Assembly (NCBI RefSeq): GCF_000715075.1
Contig: NC_134082.1
Coordinates: 143,952,948-144,016,947, forward strand
Source: Nicotiana tabacum
Taxonomy: Eukaryota > Streptophyta > Magnoliopsida > Solanales > Solanaceae
Direction of reading: 5' to 3'
Length of the DNA: 64,000 nucleotides
Made by a program: the position numbers and the translations under genes. How positions within the stretch are numbered: position 1 is the first letter of the stretch; every line of letters starts with the position of its first letter. The notes under the pieces are model-generated. The model saw only the letters and a program-made list of their open reading frames with translations, was not told the DNA's origin and did not search any database. Shown here piece after piece: positions 22,171 to 33,670 of this stretch.

Positions 22171-25010
22171 TGTAACGACCAGATCAATCGTTTTGAGCTC
22201 TAGCGCGTTGTTCAGCAGTTTGGAGTCATGAGCAGCTTCATTTCAGGTATTATGACTTGTACGTATGGTCGGAATTGAATTCCGGGAAGTTCGGAGTTGA
22301 TTTGGGAAGAGAATTCTCATTTCAGAAGCTTTAAGTTGAAAGAATTGACTAAGATTGGATTTTTGAGTAAACGACCTCAGAATCAGGATTTGAAGGTTCC
22401 AGTAGGTTTGTATGATGATTTTAGACTTGGGCGTATGTACGAATCGGGTTTTGAAAGACCCGAGAACGTTTCGGCACCTTTTGTGGAAGTTAGCATTTTT
22501 GGAAGAATTTCATAAGTTTGCGTTAAAGTGCATTTCAGTGTTATCGATGTCCGTTTGGGATTCCTAGTCTTGGAAATAGCTCCGTATGGTGATTCTGGTA
22601 TTGGGAGCACGATCGGAAGTGAATTCGGAGGTCCGTGGGTCATTTTGGAGTCATTTGGCTAAAGATAGAAATTTGAAGGTTTTTGAGAAGTTTTATGGAA
22701 GTGTACTTTTTGATATCAGGGTCAGAATCCGATTCCGAAAGTTGGACTGGGTCCGTAATGTCAAATATGACTTGTGTGCAAAATTTGAGGTCTATCGGAT
22801 GTGATTTGATAGGTTTCGGCATCGAACGTAGAAGTTTGAAGTTTTAAAGTTCATTAAGCTTGAATCGGAGTGCGATTCATGGTTTTAGCGTTGTTTGATG
22901 TGATTTGAGGCCCCGAGCAGGTCCGTGTTATGTTATGCGACTGGTTTGTGTGATTGGACGGGGTCCCGAGGACCTCGGGTATGTTTTGGGGTGGTTTCAA
23001 ATCATTTTCGGGATGTGTTGTTGCTGCAGATTTCTGTTTTTGGTTTCCTTCTTCGCGAACGCTAAGGGAGTTTCGCTTTCGCGAAGAGGAAGGTGGGAGG
23101 CTGCTGGATTTGTCCTTCGCGAACCGAAGTGAAGGTCGCAAACACGAAGGAGTGGGATGAGTTGACTACACGAACGTGAATGGACGATCACGAATGCGTA
23201 GAAGGAAAAAAGGAAGCTGGGCCTAAGGTCGTTGGCCTACGCAAACGCGAGGCTTGGAATGCGAACGCGTAGAGTCTGGGTAGCTGGCCTTCGCGAATGC
23301 GATCACGGGGCCGCAAACGCAAAGAAGATATTTTGGGGCTGAAGCAGGTTGTGCTTCGCGAACGCGAGGGCATTTCCACTTTCGCGAAGAAGGGCAGTAC
23401 TGGGCAGTGAGTTGTTTTAAGACATGGTTTGGCCCATTTTCTTTCATTTTTTCTTGTCTAGGGCGATTCTTGGAGGGTTTCAAGAGGGAGTTTTCAATAC
23501 CAATGGAAAGGTAAGTTGTTCCCACTCATTATAAGTCAAATACATTGATTATGTATAGATTTTAGTATGGAAATTAGTAGAAATTTGGGAGGTTGTGGGT
23601 AGACTTCATATTCGAAAAATTTTGGAATCCGGGCACGTGGGCCCGAAGGAAAATTTGCCAACTTTTCGAGCGGAGTTGGAAATTTATATAAATTGAATTG
23701 TTACGAGTATTATGGTATATTTTCATTGGCTTGCCTGTTATTTTTGCTAGTTTTGGAGGATTGGGGCATCGATTTGAGTCGTGGAAGGGCTTGGAAGCCG
23801 GTTTTGGAACTTCGGAGCGAGGTAAGTCTCCTTTCTAACCTTGTAAGAAGGAATTTTTCCCATAGGTAAAATAATTAGTTATGTGCTTCTATTTGTAGAG
23901 GCTATATATGCACGAGGTGACGAGAGTCCGTGTGTAACTACTATTATGTTTAAGTCCGGGTAGTCTAGGACCCTAAAGCATGTTATACCTGAAATATTTG
24001 TAATCCTATTGACAATTTAAATTACTTAAATCATATCGAATTAGTAGATGAATTTTCTAAAATATCTAACCTCACTTTCTTAACTGTTAAAAGAGAAATT
24101 TCCATTTCCTTGGATAATTGTTCCTTGATGACTTCTTGATTGATTGTCTGTGTGTATTCATTTTTGAAATGGGCCGAACGTCTCGATGGATTTAAATAGA
24201 TGCATCTATGGTTCGCGTCATTCGACCTTCTGACAGTGCACAGTTTAAATATTGTTAGATCAGGTCGTAAGACCTCGGCATAATTTGCGCATGCTTGTAA
24301 TGCTCGCTTGAGATTTGCAACTTGATATTATCACCCTGGTCTGAGATAAATTGATAAATAATGGATTATGAATTTGAAAACTTCTAATTATTAAAAAGGA
24401 ATTGTTTACCTACCTCAGGTTTTATCAGTGTACATTGCCTTATAAAAATCCATGATTTATCATATTATTAATACATTATTATCGGACCACTAGTAAGTAT
24501 CGAAGTCGACCTCTCGTCTCTACTTCTTCGAGATTAGACGGGATACTTACTGGGTACACGTTATTTTTGTACTCATGCTACACTTGCTGTGCATTTTTGT
24601 TGCACAGGCACAAACACATGTATGACTAGCGGCCTAGTTGGGCGCAGCAGCATGGTTGATACAGAGACTTAGGTGAGCTGCATCTCTCAAGACGATCCGC
24701 GGCCAGCAGAGTCTCCTTCGAAGTATTGTACTATATTTTTTTTCTGTCCAATTTATTTTTCAGACAGTTATTGTATTGCATTATTTCCTAGAAATTGCTC
24801 ATGCATTTGTGATACCGGGTTGTGGGATGATTTTGGGGTATTCTGTATTAACTTCTAAACATTCTTTTATTTATTTTGTAAAGATTATCTTTTACTAGTT
24901 AAACTGAAGGAAATATCATAGTTTTCAAAAAATTTAAAACGAGAATTAGATCAAGTATTACAGCGGTATCCGGCGCCATCACGACCATTGTTGGATTTTG
25001 GGTCGTGACA
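22171..25010 (+). repeat. 3' LTR of the non-autonomous element
   Basis: This 2840-bp copy runs from TGTAACGACC to GGGTCGTGACA. It has the same CpG-rich module as its partner but lacks both the hAT element and roughly 100 bp near 23591, where the sequence reads GGGAGGTTGTGGGT. Confidence 0.9.
23050..23400. repeat. CpG-rich palindromic module, second LTR copy
   Basis: This is the counterpart of 14733-15075. Several TTCGCGAACGCGA-type sites are decayed by CpG-to-TpG or CpA changes (for example TTCGCGAATGCGA and CGCAAACGCAAAG). Confidence 0.8.
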
Positions 25011-25843
25011 CTTTATACATGTATAGATTTACTAGTTTTTGGTTATCGTTTTCTTCATTTAGGATTACGATTTCTTATACCAATTAATGTAACTTATTGT
25101 TTCTTTATTCGGAAAATGGTAAAAATTACCCTTAACTGTTCGAAATTAAACCACTTTTGATAAATTTTAATACAAAAATTGCCCTTGTATGAGGTTCATT
25201 GTAGTCAAATTGTATGTCCTTCTCCGTGTACTAGTTCTTTTTTATAATATAAGGTTGAGGTCTCCTAAACTCCACAAAAAGGGCTAGATTTCCCTGTAAA
25301 AGAGTAGTTGGATGAATTTTTCTTTAAAACATATTTTACCAAGCCCAACAAAATTTTAAAAGAGGCCTCAAATGGCTATTTGTGCAAATGGCCCCATACA
25401 TTTCTAACCTTTCCTTAATTACAAAATTGGGCCGTTTAGTTTAATAATGGGATTTTGGCATGGTGTAACAACGTACCCCACATAATTAGCAGAAAAAAGT
25501 TCTAGTTATAAATATTGGCACCAGGTAGCCAATCAATGTATATCACAACAATAATATGTAGCCCCTACTTAAAGAATATTCAATATTTGTAAAGTTGTAA
25601 AAATTTAATCATCTCATAATCAACTTCAGAAATGCAAGTTAGTGAAACTGCAAGTATAAAGTTTTCAAATTCAAACTTATAGGTTTGAAGTTGGGCTCTG
25701 CCAAAGCCTATCTTCAAACCTCAGGTTTGAAGATTGAATGGAGTTTAAATGTATTTATTTTTTGTATATCTCAATGTATAAGACACTTGTAGATGCCTTG
25801 TTTTGTATATCAAAGTGTATAATATAATTAAATTTTTCTCCTT

Positions 25844-25884
<41 letters not shown>
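25844..25884. repeat. (GT)n(AT)n microsatellite
   Basis: About five GT units run directly into about 16 AT units. Confidence 0.95.
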
Positions 25885-25886
<2 letters not shown>

Positions 25887-25990
25887 AGAGTACAAAAATC
25901 AATTATTCTTCAACCTTGGCTAATAGGGAGCTATACTTTGCCAAATCGTACTTGGACTTTGTAACGATTGTTGTCATCCCTTGTGATTTG

Positions 25991-26005
25991 TTTTTTTTTT
26001 TTTTT
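25991..26005 (-). repeat. T15 run, possible reverse-oriented poly(A)
   Basis: A run of fifteen T lies just left of the LINE fragment. On the minus strand it reads as A15 and could be the tail of a retroposed copy, but I recognise no body or target duplication. Confidence 0.4.
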
Positions 26006-26125
26006 AAATAATAAATTCCTAGAGGATCTATTTTGCTCTAGCAAATAGGAAAGAGATAAATGAAATAACTGAAAAAGAAAAAGATAGAGAAACGGAGATG
26101 GGATGATCAAACAACGGCGGAAAAT

Positions 26126-28787
26126 ATGCAAATGCACATGACTTTGCAAAATATCGTTGACAAGAATTCTGGGAGAATTGTGGAGCATTATCAGCAGATA
26201 GTGTTTGACAATCTACTAGAATACTGTACTTATTGTAAGCACCAAGGGCATGATGAAAACTCATGCCGTAGGAGGATCGAGGATGGTAAGGAAACTGCTG
26301 CTCGAGGAGATGTAGTGGAAGGCTTGGGCAGTCTTGATAAATTAGCTGGTGATGCCAGGGATTACCTTAATGCAAAGAGAGCTGTGCAACCGAGGGATCA
26401 AGAGGCAAAGGAAAATCCTATAGAAGAGGTGTTGAAGTTGGACAAGGGACCTCCTAAACCCTCTAGAGATGTCCCTGCCTCTACAATATTTGCACGAATG
26501 TATCTAGCTACTGCTGGTGCATTGAAAGCTGTTGCAGATCGAGCTATAGGTAATGCACCTCATGTGAATGAAGCAATTGATAGAGCAGCAGGAGATCAGC
26601 ATGCTGCAGGAACTGGTAATATGGATATGGGATCAATGCCTTCAGGTGTTAAAGATGGTGTTAAGGCTAATTCACAAAATACTGCTGAAGGTGAGCAACA
26701 AAAAAAATACAGGGCAAATCTCTGACAGAGCAGTAGCTGCCCAGATTTTAGGGAATAACAAAACTGGGAAAAAGAGTTTGTTAATGGAAAATAGTACTAG
26801 GAAGGTGTTTGAGGATAGTAAGAGAGGATATATGAACAAAAAGGAGGGAGTTTGGAAGGTCGTAACAGGTAGAAAATCCCCTTCAAAGAAGGAGGTTTCA
26901 CCAAAAAATCAGACCCAAGATTTTCGACGAAATGACCTCGGCAATGGTTCCAGCTCAAATTCATTCGAAATTCTTGTTGCTGCTGGAGATTCAGAAACTG
27001 TTGCAACAGGAGTAAATGAAAGTGGGACGTGCAAACAAATTGTTCCAATAGCCAACAATGAACAAGAAGGCCCAGGCAGTGTTGATTTTGGAAAAAAGTT
27101 GGGTGTTTGACATAAGGATTCAAAGAACAGGTTGGGGGCTGAACTAATTGGTATTCAAGCACACATTTCCAATGCACCTACTCTACATTTCTCCAACCCT
27201 AATGTAGAACAAATAATTAAAGATGCAAAGAATAAAATGATGTTGAAGTCTACTTTGGTTAAGCCCTTGGTCACCTTGAATACCTCCGTATTTGATGTTC
27301 CCTCTAAATCAGTGGAATCCTTTGGGGAGTTTGAGGGTGAATCTGGACAGTTAATGCTAGCAACTGGAAACAATAATGATGTTATACAAGCCAAGGTGAG
27401 GGAAACGGCTATTAATTACAAGTTTTGGTGTGACCAGCGTGAGGAGGATGATGAAGAACATTGGGGAGATGGCTTTATTGGATACTCATCGGAAGAGGCA
27501 GACAAGGAAGAAGATCATTATAGTGCAGGTGAAGAGATTGACTCAACACCATTTTCAAAACCTGAAGGAGCAGCAACTTCCAAAAGCAAACTGAACGTTT
27601 ATGCTCCAGTTTTTCTGCCCAGAAATTCTCCAGCTGGAAGCTCAAAGCAAGCTGCAGCAACACAAACAAAGAAGGTAGTTCCAGTTGCTAATGATCGAAC
27701 AGCAGCAGCAGTGATAACTGGACAACAACAAATAGTTGAAACCAACCCAATCCTTGATGTAGAGCAGAAGCAGCTTAATCCAAACCCCTCAGATACAATT
27801 CCTACTGATGATCGAGGAGCAACAGTAACACTAAATACTGGACAACAGCAACTTGTGACAACCTCCACAGCTTTTTCAGTAGAGGAGAGACAACTTTTGG
27901 ATGCAATGCAACAAAATGATGCGAACGCTCGGAACAATGTAGCTGGAGTTGTTACTAAATCTGGGCAGTAGCAGCAACTCATTGCAAACACTGCAGCTGG
28001 AGGTGTTACTGAATCTGGCCAGCAATATGTGGTGACAACCAAACCAGCTATAATACAACAGAGGCAACAGGAATATTTGGCTAGCTTTGAATCTGGACAA
28101 CAACTGCAGAATGCTAACACTCCACTCCAACAGCAGCAGCAAATAGGGAACACATCAAGAGCAACAGTCCTTTCATCAAATTCAAGAGAACAACAGGACA
28201 TTACTGTAAGCAATATGACTGGACAACAACAACAACTTGAAAGCACACCAAGTACTGCAATAATGAACTCAAATGTTGGACAGAAACAACAGGAATCCAG
28301 TACTCCTATGATTTCTGAGGAGGATAGAAAACTGCTTGATGCATTGGCAGACTCTACACATCGAAACTCAGTAAGTTCAATGCAAATTGTTAGTACAGGA
28401 AATGTGAGTAAAAACAGGAATAAAATGCAAGTTATAAAGCAACATCACAACACGATAGCTTTGGCAAATACACAACAAGGAAATGTTTTGATGACACAGG
28501 ACCTCGTCGACAACTATCTGCATCCTGTGAATGTGGATAGAGATATGTATGAGGAAGGAGAAGAAGATGCTGTTTTGAAAGAATGCCGTGCACATGCAGC
28601 AAAACAAGGTGATTTATCTCCTATGCATAGCGGCAAAATAATGAAAGCACATACAAGGAAAAATAGTTGGGACGAGAAGGTCAGTGATTTTTTAAATGTT
28701 AGGCGACCTCCAATGAGAGTTGCCAAACAAAAGAAGGCTGCCCCAACTACCTCAACGAGGTCAAACCGTTCAAAAAAGAAGTCATGA
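26126..28787 (+). pseudogene. LINE ORF1 (gag-like) with CCHC knuckle and Gln-rich repeats
   Basis: ORF1 proteins bind LINE RNA. The start keeps a zinc knuckle, CTYCKHQGHDENSC, near residues 35-48. It is preceded by only a short segment of the usual N-terminal domain. A frameshift falls in an A8 run (26700-26707). From there one frame continues to the final stop, broken by a TGA (27108-27110) and a TAG (27969-27971, probably from CAG). From about 27700 to 28340 the protein is glutamine-rich, with repeated S/T-GQQQ blocks and two related segments, EERQLLDAMQQND and EEDRKLLDALADST. The C-terminus is basic (NRSKKKS). Joined, the frame is about 880 codons. I assign it to LINE ORF1 by the knuckle type and the poly(A) tail downstream. 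Confidence 0.7.
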
Positions 28788-29351
28788 TTTTTGAAGACAT
28801 TTTGAAGAGTTGGGACAGTGATGACAAAGAATTACAAATTGAAGAATTTACAAGTTTGGGCAAGAAAGGACAACAATTTAATTCCTTCTTCATTTTATTC
28901 TACCATTATGTTAGTATACTCATTTGTAATATCATCACATAGTATGTTATAAACTCTGTGATGATCATTGAATATTTGATACTCTCCAGTTCTTATTTTT
29001 TACATGCATGCTAGTAGGTGAGGCTATTTTACGCCTCAATAGGATTAGTAAGATAAGGTCTAGCCCGGTTTGTGTTACCTTGGTCCTATGCCTTTGGAAA
29101 TTATCCGCACGGCTATGAGATTATATGCCCTCGTGAGACTTTGCAGGCAGTTGTACCATGAATCCTCTACATGAGGCTGCCATCATAAGGCAATGTGAGG
29201 CGTAGAGGAGTGATTATATAGCCAAGGCATATGGGTAACAATACTGGTGCTATTGTCCCCCTTATTTGTACTATTCCTAATTGTTGTATTTTCTTTTTAT
29301 TAATAAAAAACTAGCCCTAGGCGCTTGCCTAGCGGATTGCAGAAAAAAAAA
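28788..29351 (+). other. LINE 3' untranslated region and poly(A) tail
   Basis: This is non-coding sequence ending in TTATTAATAAAAAA, CTAGCCCTAGGCGCTTGCCT, a short linker and nine A residues. TTAATAAAAA near 29309 could act as the polyadenylation signal. A GAGGCG..ACGCCTC-type inverted pair occurs near 29015-29200. Confidence 0.6.
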
Positions 29352-31497
29352 TCAATACAAAAGTCGATATCCCTGTCGGGCGGCATACCCGGCAAGTCTG
29401 AAGGGAAAACCTCAGGAAACTCCCGAACAACGGGCACAGAATCAGTAGAAGGGGCCTCCGCGCTAGAATCGCGAACATACGCCAAGTAGGCCAAACATCC
29501 CTTCTCGACCATACGCCGAGCTTTCACATACGAGATAACACTGCGGGTACAATGACCAGAAGTCCCTCTCCACTCTAAATGGGGTAAATCCGGTAAGGCT
29601 AAGGTCACGGTCTTGGCATGGCAATCCAAGATAGCATGGTACGGGGATAACCAATCCATCCCCAATATAACATCAAAGTCGACCATGTCCAAAAGAAACA
29701 AATCAACACGGGTCTCAAGACCCCCAAACACTACGATACAAGAACGATGAACTTGGTCGACCACAATAGAATCACCCACCGGTGTTGACACATAAACAGG
29801 AATACTCAACGAGTCACTAGGCATAACCAAATAGGGTGCAAAATAGGACGACACATATGAATACGTAGATCCGGGATCAAATAGCACAGAAGCATCCCTA
29901 TCACAGACCAAAATAGTACCTGTAATCACAGCATCTGATGACTCAGCCTCTGGCCTGGCTGGCAAGGCATAACAATGGGGCTGGGCCCCACCTTCCTGAA
30001 TCATATCCCTGGGACGATCTGCTGCTGGTTGAACCCTACCTCTAGCGGTCTGAGCTCCACCTATAAGACCTCTACCTCTACCTCTATGTCATCTACCCCC
30101 GCCTCTAGCTGGCTGGGCAGGCTGTGGGGCAACTGGTGCCTGGATCATTGGGCGAGGACCCTGCTGCTGCGAGCTGCTGGAAGCTCGAGGGCAATATCTG
30201 GCAATGTGACTCACATCGCCGCAAGTATAACAAGCCCTCGGCTGCTGAGAATAACGAAGTGGTGGTGCACTGATAGGTGCTGATGGTGAACTGAAGAGCT
30301 GCTGGTCAGAATACTGCGGCTGAGAACCACAACCACCTGGTGTACCATGAGAAGCCTGGAGAGCTGACTGAAAGGGCCTCGAAGGATGGCCTCTACCATA
30401 AGAATCCCTACCTCCAGACGAGGTACCACTGAATCTACCCGAATGACGGGGCCTCTTATCAGACCCATGACCACCTCCCTGAGCAAGTGCCATCTCTATC
30501 CGGCGGGCACCATCTGCCGCCTCCTGAAATGAAATCTCACTACCGGCACTCATGGCCATCTGAACATGGATCGGCTGGGCCAACCCATCAATAAACCTCT
30601 GCACCCTCTCTCTATCGGTGGGGAGTATCACAATGGCATGACGAGCAAGATAAATGAACCGGGTCTCATACTGGGTGACCGTCATAGGACTCTGCTGGAG
30701 ACGCTCAAACTGCCTGCGAAGAGCATCTCGCTGAGTAACTGGAAGAAACTTCCCTAGAAATAACTCCGAAAACTGATCCCAGGTCAATGATGGTGACCCT
30801 GATGGCCTGGCTAAACATAAATCCCTCCACCAAGTCTTGGCGGATCCTGTCGGGCGAAAAGTGGTGAAGTCGACCCCATTTGTCTCTACAATGCCCATAG
30901 TCCGTAGAACCTCATGACAGCTGAATATGAAATCCTGAGCATCCTCTGAGGGAGTGCCACTATATGTAGTAGTGAAGAGCTTGATGAAACGATCAATCCT
31001 CCACAAAGCATCCGCGGACATAGCCGCACCCTCGCTAGACTGAGCCGCAATACCTGGCTGGGCTGCCACAGCTGGCTGAACTGCCACGACTGGCTGAACT
31101 GCTGGAACCTGAGCCTGAGGAGCTACCGGCTCTGGAGTACGAGTATCGGGAGTCTGAACTCCTCCCCCAGCCTGAGATGTGGCTGGAGCTACGGGAAGCA
31201 AACCCGCTCTAGAAATGCCCTCCATAAAGCCTACCAGTCGGACCAAAGCGTCCTGAAGCACTGGAGTGGCTATGAAACCCTCTAGGACCTGAGCTGGGCC
31301 CACTGGAATAGCTGTGGCCGGAACCTCCTCCTCAAAATCGACCTGAGGCTCCGTCGCTGGAAATGCTGCTCGGGGCTGAGCTCTGCCCCGGCCTTGGCCT
31401 CTGGCACAGCCTCGGCCTCGCCCTCTACCCCTAATAGGGGCTGCTGCTGGGGCTCAGGCTGTTGTGCGGTAGAAGAGGAAGCACGTGTCCTCGCCAT
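29352..31497 (-). pseudogene. gag-protease of the Tekay/Del-like element, broken
   Basis: The start is chosen at the ATG 31495-31497 (MARTRASSST), typical of this lineage. After a low-complexity region a frameshift near 31290 moves into the 404-codon frame that begins at 31303. There a retrotransposon gag domain spans about residues 95-240, and a zinc knuckle CYTCGDVSHIARYC lies at 358-371 (C-x2-C-x4-H-x4-C). A single TGA at 30089-30091, probably from CGA, interrupts the frame. The same frame then continues into the aspartic protease LFDPGSTYSYVS (D43 of the part starting at 30004) and a VILGMDWL segment. It ends at the RT border. Apart from these two lesions and the truncation the frame is well kept, so this copy is younger than the Tat-type element. 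Confidence 0.88.
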
Positions 31498-31693
31498 ATG
31501 CGAAAGAACAGAGTGGAAAGACAATCAGTACTTGAGAAACAGAATCGCACGACAAGAATGAACAAGGTGAAGTTTTCCTAACTCAGTAGCCTCTGCGGGA
31601 TAAATACAGACGTCTCCGTACCGATCCCTCAGACTCTACTGAGCTTGTTCGTGAGTTGTGAGACCTAAGTAACCTAGGGCTCTGATACCAACT
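31498..31693 (-). other. Leader and primer-binding site
   Basis: On the minus strand the perfect sequence TGGTATCAGAGC (31690-31679) follows the LTR after a three-base spacer. The rest of the leader leads to the gag start and shows nothing else. Confidence 0.85.
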
Positions 31694-32090
31694 TGTCACG
31701 ACCCGGATTTCCCACCATCGGGTGTCGTGATGGCGCCTACTATCGGAGCTAGGCAAGCCAAATATTTAAAACACCTTTCCTTCTTTCTTTCAAACAATAT
31801 AATAAACGAGACAAAATTTAAGCGAAAGACTTTAAATCTAAAGCAACTGAAAACCAAAAGTGCGGAAGTTTAATACACATCACTACCCAAGGTCTGGTGT
31901 CACTAGCTCACGGACTACTACAGAATACTACAAACAATGTCTGAAAGGAAATACATCATGTTTGTCTGATACAAGATGAACAAACGAAAAACATGGAAAG
32001 GGACTTCGGCCTGCGAACGCCAGCTAGGCTACCTCGAGAGTCCCTGGACTGAAGATAGCTCCCAGAAGTCCTACTGCTGTGGTCCGTAAG

Positions 32091-32555
32091 CTGCGTGCCA
32101 CACGATCCCATAATATCATATATAAGTGGACGGCGTGCCACACGATCCCATAATATCATATATAAGTGGACGGCGTGCCACACGATCCCATAATATCATA
32201 TATAAGTGGACGGCATGCCACACGATCCCATAATATCATATATAAGTGGACGGCGTGCCACACGATCCCATAATATCATATATAAGTGGACGGCGTGCCA
32301 CACGATCCCATAATATCATATATAAGTGGACGGCGTGCCACACGATCCCATAATATCATATATAAGTGGACGGCATGCCACACGATCCCATAATATCATA
32401 TATAAGTGGACGGCGTGCCACACGATCCCATAATATCATATATAAGTGGACGGCATGCCACACGATCCCATAATATCATATATAAGTGGACGGCGTGCCA
32501 CACGATCCCATAATATCATATATAAGTGGACGGCGTGCCACACGACCCCTTCAGG
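32091..32555. repeat. 40-bp minisatellite, about 11.5 nearly identical copies
   Basis: Unit landmarks CACGATCCCATAATATCATA followed by TATAAGTGGACGG recur exactly every 40 bases (32101, 32141, 32181 and so on to 32541, where the last copy decays). The only variation I see between complete copies is CGGCGTGCC versus CGGCATGCC, a CpG-to-CpA change. Each unit carries a TATATAAG box on the plus strand. Confidence 0.95.
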
Positions 32556-33439
32556 GGAGAATAACAACTCAATACCTTTAACCCGGCAAGGGTACAACTA
32601 ACAGCCCAAAATATCCTGATAAGGGAGAATATATATATAAGTCTACACATCCCAGCATCCCGGCAATATAGTATTCACAACACATTCTCCTTTTAAATCA
32701 TTCTTCCTCAACCGTTCACATTATATGAAACTTATCAAATAAACAAGGAGCTTGTGTCACATTATTCGAATTAAAAGCAATCAAGACTCACGGTCATGCT
32801 AGACTCCGGTGCATAGATAACCGTCACCATGCCTATACACTGTACTCCACATTAGCAAGTAGTAAATATCATCCTACTCCTATTCCCTCAAGCCAAAGTT
32901 AGAACAAACACTTACCTCGAATGCTCCAAACTCACTCACGCTTCTAGTATAGCTTTACCTCTTGATTCCACCACCAATCCGCTCGAATCTAGTCATAAGT
33001 TACTTAATCACATTAATAATTACTAAATGAATCATCCCCAATGCATGAAAATAGATTTTTCAAGATTTTTCCCAAAAAGGTCAAAAATACCCCCGAACCC
33101 ACGTGGTCGAAACTCGAGGTTCGGACCAAAAAACCCGGTTACCCATTCCCCCATGAATCCAAATATATGATTTGTTTTTAAATCGGACCCCAAATTGAGG
33201 TCCAACTTCTCAATTTGTAGAAAATCTGGGTTCTACCCAAAACACCCAATTTTCCCCATGAAAATCTTTGATTTGAAGTTGAAATTATGTTAAAAGATGT
33301 TAAGGGATAAAGAAATTAAGTTAGAAATCACTTACCAATCGTTTTGGAGAAGAAAAGTTGTTTGGAAAATCGCCTCTTAGGTTTTGGGTTTTTGAAAAGT
33401 GAAAAATGACTGAGATTTCCGAACTTGTATACCTATCTG

Positions 33440-33670
33440 AGGACCTGGCGCGGACCGCACAAAAATGTGTTGCGGCCGCGCCGAGTGGGAGAAAAATTTG
33501 GGGCTTCTCTGAACCCTTCCAGCGTGGACCGCACTGTTTTGGTGCGCGGCCGCGCTGGTTAACCTGAAACCCTAGCCCTCAGACTCAGCCGCGCGGACCG
33601 CACAAAAATGCATTGCGGCCGCGCGGCTCCAGCGCGGACCACGCGGAAATGACCGCGGCCGCGCTGGTGT
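33440..33670. repeat. GC-rich module with GCGGCCGCG and GCGGACCGCAC motifs
   Basis: Units of the form GCGGACCGCACAAAAATG followed by a short spacer and GCGGCCGCGC recur about four times, some in decayed form. It contrasts with the AT-rich LTR around it. A related module lies in the neighbouring LTR at about 34990-35335. Confidence 0.8.

Larger units (their letters stand above)
13855..25010 (+). mobile_element. Non-autonomous LTR retrotransposon (LARD-like) with intact structural ends
   Basis: Two long LTRs (13855-18376 and 22171-25010) begin TGTAAC and end GTCGTGACA. The 5-bp duplication CTTTA is perfect (13850-13854 and 25011-25015). A primer site TGGTATCAAAGC lies three bases after the left LTR and a polypurine tract abuts the right LTR. 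The 3.8-kb interior shows no gag, protease, RT or integrase motif on either strand. Such elements depend on enzymes of a related element, probably a Tekay/Del-type chromovirus judging by LTR ends and the GTTCGAGGACAAATG sequence near the 3' end. The left LTR is enlarged by a hAT insertion. Confidence 0.88.
25011..26040. other. Non-coding stretch with microsatellite
   Basis: No gene is supported. It holds the right copy of the CTTTA duplication (25011-25015), an inverted AGGTTTGAAG/CTTCAAACCT pair near 25680-25730, a dinucleotide repeat and a T15 run. Confidence 0.55.
26106..29351 (+). mobile_element. LINE (L1-type) copy with ORF1 and 3' tail, lacking ORF2
   Basis: A gag-like ORF1 (26126-28787) is followed by only about 560 bp of non-coding sequence and then an A9 tail (29343-29351). 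No endonuclease or reverse transcriptase ORF2 is present on either strand between them, although L1-type LINEs normally need about 3-4 kb for it. The 5' end is also truncated, because the domain that precedes the zinc knuckle in ORF1 is missing. At the tail the sequence changes at once to the protease/RT junction of a minus-strand gypsy element. The left boundary is approximate. Confidence 0.7.

Noticed and set aside
27599..28246. Antisense 215-codon Cys-rich frame
   Set aside because: It is the complement of the Gln-rich ORF1 repeats: GTT-, TGC- and TGT-type codons arise from CAA and GCA codons on the other strand.
32091..32555. Regular 40-bp repeats as a CRISPR array
   Set aside because: The units are contiguous with no variable spacers, and the context is a plant LTR. 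It is a minisatellite.
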